Source of the DNA: Acidobacteria bacterium Ga0074141
GTDB lineage: Bacteria; Acidobacteriota; Blastocatellia; Pyrinomonadales; Pyrinomonadaceae
DNA length: 64,000 bases
Assembly (NCBI GenBank): GCA_001464665.1
Contig: LNDP01000024.1
Location: forward strand, 620,001-684,000
Reading direction: 5' to 3'
Under the pieces are notes generated by a model, which ran no database searches, had not been told where the DNA came from, and saw nothing but the letters and a program-made list of their open reading frames with translations. Shown here one piece after another: positions 44,285 to 51,972 of the stretch. The first letter of the stretch is position 1, and each line of letters begins with the position of its first letter. Position numbers and translations under genes: made by a program.

Positions 44285-45277
44285 ATGAAACAGCTCTCTC
44301 TGACCGCAATTATTCTCGCTTCCCTGTTGTTCTCGGCCTGTGGAGGCGGTGACCAGTCAGCGGTATCGCAGTCGCCGGGCACATCTTCCGGCGAATCCGA
44401 ATTTCAAGACACTTCGGCCGCAAACACCGCTCCGGCGAGCGCTCCAGATCAGGCCCGCAAGACAGGCGGCGGTGGCGGCGGCGGCACACAACCACTTCAG
44501 GAAAACATTCCCGTCGATCAGACATCGAGCTCTCAGCAAACTGCCGTCCCGACCGACCGCAAGATAATCCGCAACGCAGAACTTGACCTCGAATCCGAGA
44601 CACCCGATGAAGCGCAGACGCGCATCACGGCGATCGCCGAGCAAATGGGCGGTTTTGTAGTTGAGTCGAAGCAAAGCTCGACCGATGTACGCTCCTCCCG
44701 CCGCGATACCGTCACGATGACCCTCCGCGTGCCTTCTACGAAATTTGGCGAAGCGCTCGAGGAGATACGCAAGGCATCGGGACGCGTGGTGGTCGAGACC
44801 GTAAAGGGACAGGACGTAACCGAAGAATTTATCGATATCGAGGCACGGCTCAAGGCACAGCAAGCACTCGAAGCTCAGTTCACCGAGATAATGAAGCGTG
44901 CCAATACGGTCGATGACGCCTTGACCGTTCAGCGGCAGCTCGCGGTCGTCCGTGGCGAGATAGAGAGGATCGAGGGCCGAAAGCGTTTCCTCGAAAATCA
45001 ATCAAGCCTTTCGACCATCAAGCTCCGCATCCGCACTCCGGCTGTCATATCCGCAGGCGGCCCGGGCTTTTTCTCGCGGCTTACGGATTCGATCAACACA
45101 GGGCTCGATTCCGCGCTCAGTTTCGTGCTCGGCCTCATAACGGTCCTCATCGCCGCTCTGCCGTTTCTTCTCTTCATCTGCTTGCCCGCTTACCTCATCT
45201 TCCGATACCTTTGGAGAAGGGCACGGCGACGGATGACGACCGCCCGGATTGTTGAAGAAGAGTTAAAGGACGAATGA
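44285..45277 (+). CDS. DUF4349 lipoprotein
   Basis: 330 residues with a good AGGAGGAA site. A lipoprotein signal ends at the Cys in ASLLFSACGGG. A Gly/Ser/Gln-rich linker follows, then DUF4349 (about 95-265): RKIIRNAELDLESE, VTMTLRVPSTKFGEAL, DVTEEFIDIEARLKAQ and a coiled coil with VRGEIERIEGRKRFLENQSSLSTIKLRI (in part). A membrane helix (about 285-312, VLGLITVLIAALPFLLFICLPAYLIF in part) and a basic tail end it. Anchored at both ends, it could span or organise the periplasm. Function unknown. ATGA overlap with the next gene. Confidence 0.88.
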   Translation: MKQLSLTAIILASLLFSACGGGDQSAVSQSPGTSSGESEFQDTSAANTAPASAPDQARKTGGGGGGGTQPLQENIPVDQTSSSQQTAVPTDRKIIRNAELDLESETPDEAQTRITAIAEQMGGFVVESKQSSTDVRSSRRDTVTMTLRVPSTKFGEALEEIRKASGRVVVETVKGQDVTEEFIDIEARLKAQQALEAQFTEIMKRANTVDDALTVQRQLAVVRGEIERIEGRKRFLENQSSLSTIKLRIRTPAVISAGGPGFFSRLTDSINTGLDSALSFVLGLITVLIAALPFLLFICLPAYLIFRYLWRRARRRMTTARIVEEELKDE

Positions 45278-45498
45278 ACTGGGAAAAGGCATTTCAGGCT
45301 TTGGCGGTCTTGCTTGCAGCGGCCGCCATTTATTTTTTTTGGGTCGGGAATAACGACTGGATGTTCGCCTCCGGCGTGCTCGGATCGGTGGCCTTTTTCC
45401 TGAGCGTCCGCTTTCAGGTAAAGGAGCGGAACAAGATCCGCGAAGCCGAACGCGAGGCCGCCGAACAAGAGGTCCCGCCCGCTGACGACGGCGAATGA
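45274..45498 (+). CDS. small membrane protein, 74 aa
   Basis: Two membrane helices (AFQALAVLLAAAAIYFFWVG and WMFASGVLGSVAFFLSVRF) and a charged, acidic C-terminal tail (KERNKIREAEREAAEQEV). It overlaps the DUF4349 gene by 4 bp and ends 1 bp before the glycosyltransferase start, so it belongs to this operon. No family recognised. Confidence 0.75.
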   Translation: MNWEKAFQALAVLLAAAAIYFFWVGNNDWMFASGVLGSVAFFLSVRFQVKERNKIREAEREAAEQEVPPADDGE

Positions 45499-45499
45499 A

Positions 45500-46765
45500 A
45501 TGGCAAAGATCGTGCTCGCAACTTTCGGCTCGCTCGGTGACCTTCACCCGAAGGTCGCTCTGGGAATTGAACTAAAAAGCCGCGGCCACGACGTTACCAT
45601 CGCGGCGATGGAGTTCTATCGCGAAAGGGTCGGCCAGATCGGACTCGGCTTTTCACCGATGGCACCGCACCTTGACCCCGAAGACAAGTCAATGGCGAAG
45701 GACCTGATGGACAACGACAAGGGTTCGGAGTTCATTCTTCGCGAGATCATAATGCCGAGCCTGCCGGTGATGTACGAAGACCTCGTCGCCGCAACCGCAG
45801 GAGCTGACCTCATCGTTTCGGGGGAGATCACCTATGCGGTAAAGTCGCTGGTCGAGACGACAGGTATCAAGTGGGTTTCGACCACGCTCGCACCCCTGGC
45901 TTTCTTTTCCAATTACGACCCACCGGTTCTGCCGCCGGCCCCGTGGTTTGAGCATCTCCGCTTTCTTGGGCCCAGATTTCACCGCCTCATATTCTCGATC
46001 GCAAAGCGGCAGAGCTTTTCTTGGCTGGCGGATTACCGGAAGTTTCGCCGTAGCCACGGCTTGAGCGAAGACCACGACCCGATCTTCACGGGCAAGTTTT
46101 CTGAGGACGCGCACCTAGCAATGTTCTCGCGTGTGATCGGCGAGCCGCAGCCGGATTGGCCGTCCAATACGCTGCAGACCGGCTTTTGCTTTTACGACGG
46201 GCTGGCCGAGACCGGAACGATGCCCGAGGGCTTGCAAGATTTTCTCAGTTCCGGCGAACCGCCGATCGTCTTCACGCTCGGCTCGGCCGCCGTCATGGAC
46301 CCCGGCGAATTTTTTAACGAAAGCATCAAGGCCGCGAAAAAGCTGAAGCGGCGTGCGGTGATGCTTTACGGCGTCTTTAATGAAGCGCCTGAGGGGCTGA
46401 ACGACGACGTCGTCGGCTTTGACTATGCTCCCTATTCGCTCGTTTTTCCGCGGGCGGCATGCGTCGTCCATCAAGGCGGGGTTGGAACGACCGGACAGGT
46501 CCTGAGAGCCGGCGTGCCGCATTTGATAATGCCCTATGGCCATGACCAACCGGACAATGCCGCACGCTGCCGACGTGCCGGAGTTGCCGAAATAGTTCGG
46601 CGGGGCAATTACACCGCGGACACAGCCGCAAAAACTATCGAACGGATACTCGCCGACGCGTCTTATCGGACAAACGCACGTGAGCTAGCCGCCGTCGTCG
46701 TCGCGGAAGACGGGACCGCCGCGGCCTGCGACCGCATCGAGAAAGTTTTAAACTCCGCTCCGTAA
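45500..46765 (+). CDS. UDP-glycosyltransferase-type glycosyltransferase (GT1)
   Basis: 421 residues, GT-B fold. The N-terminal acceptor domain opens LATFGSLGDLHPKVALGIEL, the hallmark of MGT/sterol-glucosyltransferase-like GT1 enzymes, with the catalytic His expected in the GDLHP segment. The C-terminal donor domain has FTLGSAAVMDPG, the nucleotide-sugar loop VVHQGGVGTTGQVLRAGVPHLIMPYGHDQPDNA (in part). Likely acceptor a lipid or small molecule; unknown. It is the last gene of the operon starting with DUF4126. Confidence 0.88.
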   Translation: MAKIVLATFGSLGDLHPKVALGIELKSRGHDVTIAAMEFYRERVGQIGLGFSPMAPHLDPEDKSMAKDLMDNDKGSEFILREIIMPSLPVMYEDLVAATAGADLIVSGEITYAVKSLVETTGIKWVSTTLAPLAFFSNYDPPVLPPAPWFEHLRFLGPRFHRLIFSIAKRQSFSWLADYRKFRRSHGLSEDHDPIFTGKFSEDAHLAMFSRVIGEPQPDWPSNTLQTGFCFYDGLAETGTMPEGLQDFLSSGEPPIVFTLGSAAVMDPGEFFNESIKAAKKLKRRAVMLYGVFNEAPEGLNDDVVGFDYAPYSLVFPRAACVVHQGGVGTTGQVLRAGVPHLIMPYGHDQPDNAARCRRAGVAEIVRRGNYTADTAAKTIERILADASYRTNARELAAVVVAEDGTAAACDRIEKVLNSAP

Positions 46766-46789
46766 ACGCTAAGATGAAGTTTTAGCGTT

Positions 46790-48739
46790 ATGCGAACACT
46801 CCGGGCTGAACATTCCTGCAATTCTTATCTGAAACGGCACGCCGTTTCGGCCGTTATCTTTTTGGCCGTGGCGTTTGCTGCGGCGATTCCTGTAGCGGCG
46901 CAAGACGCCCCCGTTGATCCGACAGCGATCGCTGAAACGTTCTCCCTCCCGCGCGTCGGCTCGGCCGAAGACTTTGCCAAGGTCGCCCGGACGCTTCATC
47001 CAGAAACGCCTTACTCGCTTCCGCACGCGATGTTCTTTATCGACCGCAAGGAAGGCAACCGGATCTACTACGCGGATTCGAATCGCTACCGCTTTCATAA
47101 GGATTTTCTGCTCGCGACATATCTGGTTCCGCGCGGTGCCGATGTCTTCAAACCAGTTTACATCGATGAGGACCGAAGATTTATCGTCGGGACCGTTGCA
47201 TTTCAGCGGACGGTCGATAAATACACTTGGGAGATCTGGGAAGGCGATATGGCGACCGCCGAGCACCTGAAGACCGCCCACCAGGTGATCAACCGGACAT
47301 TCTTTGCCGCGGTCGCCTATAAGCCGAATTCGACGCGGCAGGAAGATCTCTCGGCCGGGCTCGGATTTCCGCGGGTTCTGCAGAGCGAGATAATCAAGAA
47401 TCAGGAGTATGTTGCCCTTAATCCTGGCCGGGCCGTTGGCCGTATCCACGTTATCGAAAAGCTAGATGACACGGTCGAGATCGGCGAGAACGAGATCCTG
47501 GTGCTTCGCGAGCTCCCGATGTCGCTACCGCCGGTTCGCGGGATAATTGTCGCGAAGCCTTCGTCACCGCTTTCGCACGTCAACATTCTCGCCAAGGGCT
47601 GGAACATCCCGAATATTTACATCAAGGACGCCGACAAGCTTTTTAAGGACAAGCATTCATTCGTCTGGGAGCTTGAGGCGACGATGACCGAGTACAAGTT
47701 TCGCCCGGCCGATACCGAACTGCTCCGAACCGATTTCAGATCGCCGGATCAGCAGATACCGCCGGTCGATATGGCCGTGACAAAACTCACCGGCCTCAAG
47801 GAAATGCGGCGGACCGACAGCGTCGCCTTCGGTGCCAAGGCCGCAAATCTCGGCGAAATATTTAGTGCAAAGGTGCCGGGCATCACGGTCCCGGACGGCT
47901 TCTCGATACCCTTCTTTTGGTACGACAAATTTATGAAGGACAACGGCCTCGACAAGGTCGTTGAAAAGCTGCTCGAGGATTACGACTTCATCCACAACCC
48001 GCGTTACCGAAAGCAGAAACTCGAGGAACTTCAGGCCGCTATTCAGAAGGGCACAATTGACCCCGCACTTCGCCGGCAAGTGTTTTTGCGATGGAAAACG
48101 CAGCTCGGTTACGCACCCGTCTTTGTCCGCAGTTCGTCGAATGCCGAGGACCTGCCAAATTTTTCGGGTGCCGGGCTTTACTCGAGCGCGTTCAATATCC
48201 GCACCGCCGATCAGATGCTTGAAGGCATCAAGAAGGTCTGGGGCTCGCTCTGGAACGCTCGGGCATATGAATCACGCGTCCGCAACTACGTAAGCCAGGA
48301 CGATGTTTATATGTCGGCACTGATCCAGGTCGGCGTCGATATGGAAAAAGGCGGCGTGCTCATTACGAAAGACCCGTACAACAACGTCAAAGGCGATGCC
48401 GTTTATATCAGTTCGGTCTGCGGTCATAATTCGCGGGTGGTCAACAACAGCGGCATCCCGGAACAGATACTTTTCCTTGGCGAGACGAGCTCGATCTCGG
48501 TCGTTACGCTCTCCGATCAGGAGAATGCGCTCCGCTTTGATGCCCGCGGCGACCTTAAACAGGTCGTTGATAAATGCGCGGGGCCGGGCGGCCGCGTGGT
48601 CAGCGACGCCGAGGTAAAACGGCTCGTCGAAGCCGCTCGGGTGATCACCGCGGCCTTTGATTCCGTGCCGCAGGATATAGAATGGGGCATAATGCGCGGT
48701 AGAATATTTGTAGTTCAAACACGGCCATATGCCGATTAA
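46790..48739 (+). CDS. secreted PEP-synthase/glucan water dikinase-like protein
   Basis: 649 residues. An N-terminal signal peptide (h-region AVSAVIFLAVAFAAAIPVAA, about 18-37) is followed by a domain of unknown type, then a swivelling phosphohistidine domain (about 205-300; candidate H263 in KPSSPLSHVNILAKG) and a C-terminal ATP-grasp domain (about 340-645; FVRSSSNAEDLPNFSGAGLY, DIEWGIMRGRIFVVQTRP). This order, His domain before ATP-grasp, and the AGLYxS segment resemble plant alpha-glucan water dikinase rather than PEP synthase, and no PEP/pyruvate barrel is present. ATP in the periplasm is scarce, so either the signal acts as an anchor or the substrate chemistry is unusual. A lipoprotein gene follows 27 bp later. 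Confidence 0.82.
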   Translation: MRTLRAEHSCNSYLKRHAVSAVIFLAVAFAAAIPVAAQDAPVDPTAIAETFSLPRVGSAEDFAKVARTLHPETPYSLPHAMFFIDRKEGNRIYYADSNRYRFHKDFLLATYLVPRGADVFKPVYIDEDRRFIVGTVAFQRTVDKYTWEIWEGDMATAEHLKTAHQVINRTFFAAVAYKPNSTRQEDLSAGLGFPRVLQSEIIKNQEYVALNPGRAVGRIHVIEKLDDTVEIGENEILVLRELPMSLPPVRGIIVAKPSSPLSHVNILAKGWNIPNIYIKDADKLFKDKHSFVWELEATMTEYKFRPADTELLRTDFRSPDQQIPPVDMAVTKLTGLKEMRRTDSVAFGAKAANLGEIFSAKVPGITVPDGFSIPFFWYDKFMKDNGLDKVVEKLLEDYDFIHNPRYRKQKLEELQAAIQKGTIDPALRRQVFLRWKTQLGYAPVFVRSSSNAEDLPNFSGAGLYSSAFNIRTADQMLEGIKKVWGSLWNARAYESRVRNYVSQDDVYMSALIQVGVDMEKGGVLITKDPYNNVKGDAVYISSVCGHNSRVVNNSGIPEQILFLGETSSISVVTLSDQENALRFDARGDLKQVVDKCAGPGGRVVSDAEVKRLVEAARVITAAFDSVPQDIEWGIMRGRIFVVQTRPYAD

Positions 48740-48766
48740 TATCAATTGACTTTAATGGAGACGTTT

Positions 48767-49294
48767 ATGAAGAAGATCTCTTTGTTCGTTATTGCAGGTT
48801 CACTCTTTGCCGCCGGTTGTAATTCCGGAACAGCCGACACCGCCGCGGCGGACAACACCGCAAACCCGCCGATGCGTGCCGAGAAAATGGAACCGACGAC
48901 GCATCATACTTTCGACAATTTGCCGGAAAAACCCGTCGGACCCGTTAAGCCGACCGGCGGCAAATGGAGCGCCGCGGGCGACCCAATAGACACAACCGAT
49001 TTTGATAAGGCCGTCGCCGATGCCGAAAAGAACCTAAAGGCAAAGCCGAACGATACAGCCGCAAAGTCCGCCGCGGTCGATGCTTATTACAAACGCGGAT
49101 TTGCCCTGACCGAGGCTCGGCAATACGCCGCGGCGCTCGGCGATTACCGCCGGGCCCTGAAGATCGACCCGAACCACGAGGATTCGAAAACCTGGCAGCA
49201 ACAGATCATCGGCATCTACGAGATGATGAAAAAGGACTATCCGAAACCGGGCGAAGAACCCGCACCGCTGCCGTTCAAGAAAGAAGGAGCGTGA
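48767..49294 (+). CDS. TPR-containing lipoprotein
   Basis: 175 residues from the ATG at 48767, preceded by TGGAGACG. Lipoprotein signal LFVIAGSLFAAGC. A Pro/Thr/Ala-rich linker leads to one or two TPR-like units (AYYKRGFALTEARQYAAALGDYRRALKIDPNHED in part, about 110-150). Likely an outer- or inner-membrane-attached scaffold in the periplasm. It follows the secreted dikinase-like gene in the same direction. Its TGA is part of the first word of repeat element I. Confidence 0.82.
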   Translation: MKKISLFVIAGSLFAAGCNSGTADTAAADNTANPPMRAEKMEPTTHHTFDNLPEKPVGPVKPTGGKWSAAGDPIDTTDFDKAVADAEKNLKAKPNDTAAKSAAVDAYYKRGFALTEARQYAAALGDYRRALKIDPNHEDSKTWQQQIIGIYEMMKKDYPKPGEEPAPLPFKKEGA

Positions 49295-49453
49295 GCGGAG
49301 CACGGTGAAGAAGTGAAAGTGTGAAAGCGTGGAAAGGTGAAAAAGCGGCCGAGCTTTAGGGGGCTCGACGTGCGGATTAAATTCTTTCGGATTTAGCTGC
49401 TGCCTTTTTCACCTTTTCACCTTTTTCACCTTTCCCCTTTTTAACTTTTTCAC
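49291..49453. repeat. intercistronic short-word array, element I (period 8)
   Basis: GTGAGCGG at 49291 (containing the stop codon of the lipoprotein gene), then five octamers GTGAAGAA, GTGAAAGT, GTGAAAGC, GTGGAAAG, GTGAAAAA (49305-49344). The facing array CTTTTTCAC, CTTTTCAC, CTTTTTCAC, CTTTCCCC, TTTTTAAC, TTTTTCAC spans 49404-49453. The arms are reverse complements and could form a long imperfect hairpin. Confidence 0.88.
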
Positions 49454-49508
49454 AAGCATTTAATACACTGTTGAGTTCGATTTTCGACATTAGTTTCAAA
49501 CAACATCT

Positions 49509-50072
49509 ATGGGAATTTCAGCAACCGACATGAGAAAAGGCATGGTGATCCTCCACGAAGGAGCACCGGTTAAGGTGATGGACTTTCATCACCACACGCC
49601 CGGCAATCTGCGGGCGATGGTTCAGGCGCGGCTTCGTAACTTGCTCACGGGCAATTCGTTCGAGTACCGCTTTCGCTCTAACGAGGCGCTTGAGCGCATC
49701 GTTCTTGAGCAATTAAAGATGGAGTATCTTTACTCCGACGGCTCGCATCACCACTTCATGAACCAGGAAAACTATGAGCAGGTGGCTCTGACCGAAGAGG
49801 AACTCGGCGACGCGGCCCAGTGGCTGATGCCCGGCTTGACCATCGAGGTCGAGTTCTACAACGGCACGCCGATCGGCGTTCAGCTTCCGGCCTCGATGGA
49901 ACTCACGGTCACGCAGACCGAACCGCAGCTCAAGGGTGCGACAGCCTCAAACTCGAACAAGCCCGCCACGCTCGAAAACGGGGTAACTCTAATGGTCCCG
50001 CCCTTCGTTGCCGAGGGCGAAAAGATCAAGGTCAACCCCACGGAATCGCGGTATATGGAAAGGGTCAAATAG
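49509..50072 (+). CDS. efp: translation elongation factor P
   Basis: 187 residues, three beta-barrel domains, normal length. EF-P rescues ribosomes stalled at polyproline stretches. The family core is present (KGMVILHEGAPVKVMDF, GNSFEYRFRSNE, LYSDGSHHHFMNQENYEQV, VTLMVPPFVAEGEKIKVN in part). The tip of the domain I loop, usually KPG-K/R-G-x-A, reads TPGNLRAM here: Asn at the position that is Lys34 in E. coli. Thus neither lysylation nor rhamnosylation is expected at this residue. Repeat elements I and J flank the gene; its TAG is the start of element J. No ribosome site is obvious. Confidence 0.93.
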   Translation: MGISATDMRKGMVILHEGAPVKVMDFHHHTPGNLRAMVQARLRNLLTGNSFEYRFRSNEALERIVLEQLKMEYLYSDGSHHHFMNQENYEQVALTEEELGDAAQWLMPGLTIEVEFYNGTPIGVQLPASMELTVTQTEPQLKGATASNSNKPATLENGVTLMVPPFVAEGEKIKVNPTESRYMERVK

Positions 50073-50250
50073 TCTGGGAAGTCGGGGAAGTCTAGGATGT
50101 CTTGGAAGTCACGTGGGGTCTGGAAGTAACGTGCTTTGTTCAAGACTTCAAAAACTCGCATTTTCAACTAGTAACCAGGCAGTCAGGACTTCCTAGACTG
50201 ACAAGACTTCCCAGACATCCTAGACTTCCTAGACTGTCCAGACTTCCTAG
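50072..50250. repeat. intercistronic short-word array, element J (period 9)
   Basis: Left: GTCTGGGAA, GTCGGGGAA, GTCTAGGAT, GTCTTGGAA, GTCACGTGG in perfect 9-bp register (50072-50116), starting at the G of the efp stop. Right: seven nonamers GACTTCCTA, GACTGACAA, GACTTCCCA, GACATCCTA, GACTTCCTA, GACTGTCCA, GACTTCCTA (50187-50249). Segments 50088-50110 and 50205-50227 pair at 22 of 23 positions. Confidence 0.92.
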
Positions 50251-50263
50251 ACCGCCCCCGGCA

Positions 50264-51598
50264 ATGTACTTGCTCTATAGCCTTCTGCTTTCAGTTGCGT
50301 TTTTGCTGATGCTGCCGCTGTTTTTGATGCGGCGGGAAAAGTATGCCGCGGGGTTCAGGCAGCGGCTCGGCAATTATCCCGAATTCAAAAACGACGGCCG
50401 CAAGGTCATTTGGCTGCATTGCGTCTCGGTCGGCGAAGCAAATGCGGCACGGCCACTTGCCAATGCTCTCGTCAAAGATTTTCCCGGCCACCGACTGATA
50501 GTCTCAACGACAACAAAGACCGGGCAGGAACTCGCCCGCAAGATCTTCGCCGGCAAGGCCGACGCGGTGTTCTATTTCCCTTTCGATTGGAAATTCTCGG
50601 TCCGCAGGGCTCTGAACCACTTCAAACCCTCGGCCGTCCTCCTGATGGAAACCGAGATCTGGCCGCGGTTCATCAGCGAAGCGAAGCAGAGCGGAGCGAA
50701 GGTCGCGATAGTCAACGGCCGGCTTTCCGAGCGTTCGTTCGGACGATATGGAAAGGTAAAAGGGTTCGTAAAACGTGTGCTCGCGGACGTGGATCTCGCC
50801 CTGATGCAGGGCGGTGATGACGCCAACCGCCTCATCTCGCTCGGGCTCGCTGCGGCAAAGGCGAAGGTGACGGGCAATATGAAATTTGACGTCGCCGATG
50901 ACCCTCGGGACGCCGAAATCGCCGCGGAGCTCAATGCCCGCTTTCGTTTCGATGACGGCCGGCCCGTGATCGCTGCCGCAAGCACACACGACCCCGAAGA
51001 GCGATGGCTGCTTGATGCATTCTGCTCGATTCTTGCGGGCGAGGCGAAGATAAAGCCGCGGCTCGTCGTCGCACCGCGGCACCCGGAAAGGTTCGGTGAA
51101 GTGGCTAGACTCTTTCGCGAATTTCGCGATGAAGACGCTTGCGAATTCAAACGATATCGTACCGCCCGCCGAAGCGACGCCCCGAGCGAAGCGGACGCCG
51201 AAGCCGATATTATCTTGCTCGACTCGATCGGTGAGCTGCGTGCTCTCTTTCGGCTGACCTCGATCGCTTTCGTAGGCGGCTCGCTCATCCCGCACGGCGG
51301 CCAGAGCGTGCTCGAACCCGCGGCCGCTGGCAATGCGATAATCACCGGCCCGCATACATTTAACTTCGCCGACGTGATGCGTGTTTTCCTGGCGAACCGT
51401 GCGGCCATTCAAATCGCTGAGGCACATCCAGTGTCCATTCCCGACGAAATTTTCCTGCACCTCTCGGACCTGCTCGAGGAGCCCGACGCACGCGCCGAGC
51501 TCGCCCGCAACGCCCGGTCCGTGATGAAAGCAAACCGCGGAGCGACGGCGAGATCGGTCTTGGAGTTAAGCCACCTGCTAGAGGCGTCGAGAAAATGA
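50264..51598 (+). CDS. waaA: 3-deoxy-D-manno-octulosonic acid (Kdo) transferase
   Basis: 444 residues from the ATG at 50264; an upstream in-frame extension is translated repeat (LPRL-type tripeptides) and is rejected. WaaA adds Kdo from CMP-Kdo to lipid A precursor at the inner membrane. N-terminal anchor LYSLLLSVAFLLMLPLFLM; catalytic Glu in WLHCVSVGEANAARPL; GT-B C-terminal motifs KPRLVVAPRHPERFGE, FRLTSIAFVGGSLIPHGGQS (in part) and ITGPHTFNFADV. With lpxI this confirms LPS. No Shine-Dalgarno visible. The next gene overlaps by ATGA. Confidence 0.95.
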   Translation: MYLLYSLLLSVAFLLMLPLFLMRREKYAAGFRQRLGNYPEFKNDGRKVIWLHCVSVGEANAARPLANALVKDFPGHRLIVSTTTKTGQELARKIFAGKADAVFYFPFDWKFSVRRALNHFKPSAVLLMETEIWPRFISEAKQSGAKVAIVNGRLSERSFGRYGKVKGFVKRVLADVDLALMQGGDDANRLISLGLAAAKAKVTGNMKFDVADDPRDAEIAAELNARFRFDDGRPVIAAASTHDPEERWLLDAFCSILAGEAKIKPRLVVAPRHPERFGEVARLFREFRDEDACEFKRYRTARRSDAPSEADAEADIILLDSIGELRALFRLTSIAFVGGSLIPHGGQSVLEPAAAGNAIITGPHTFNFADVMRVFLANRAAIQIAEAHPVSIPDEIFLHLSDLLEEPDARAELARNARSVMKANRGATARSVLELSHLLEASRK

Positions 51599-51972
51599 AG
51601 TTCCTGCGAAAACTGTTGGTGCCGAGCTACTCAAGGCGGGCCGATTATGACTCACTAGATAGCACGTCGTCTCATTACAGTTTCCCGTGCCCGACGTGTT
51701 CGGCTACAGTGGCGTTCTCTTTCGCAGATGCAATACGCCACTGTTACATATGGGAAGGCGAAATTGATCAAATAAACGTGAACGCGATAAAGGACTATTT
51801 CGAAATGAATATCGTCGGCAAATCACCAGACGGAGGATGGCCGTCAGTATTCATAGTCGAATGCAATAGTTGCAGAGCAAGATTCATGATCTATTCTGGC
51901 GTTTCGGAGACATCAAATTCGGTCTATCGTGTCGTCATTCAGTCAATCGCCGAAATTTCTCAACCAGAATGA
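51595..51972 (+). CDS. hypothetical protein with zinc-ribbon-like cysteines, 125 aa
   Basis: It starts in a 4-bp ATGA overlap with waaA and ends in a 4-bp overlap with the GT21-like gene. Two Cys pairs, FPCPTCSAT and VECNSCRAR, could bind one zinc. No signal peptide or membrane segment. Base composition is clearly more A/T-rich than the neighbours, with less biased codons, which suggests recent acquisition despite perfect overlap at both ends. No family recognised. Confidence 0.68.
   Translation: MKFLRKLLVPSYSRRADYDSLDSTSSHYSFPCPTCSATVAFSFADAIRHCYIWEGEIDQINVNAIKDYFEMNIVGKSPDGGWPSVFIVECNSCRARFMIYSGVSETSNSVYRVVIQSIAEISQPE

Noticed and set aside
50102-50263. In-frame N-terminal extension of waaA rich in PRL tripeptides
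   Set aside because: It is a translation of the 9-bp repeat words of element J; WaaA homologues begin at the membrane anchor encoded from 50264.
50504-51460. 318-codon minus-strand open frame
   Set aside because: Antisense shadow of waaA; the waaA motifs are on the plus strand.
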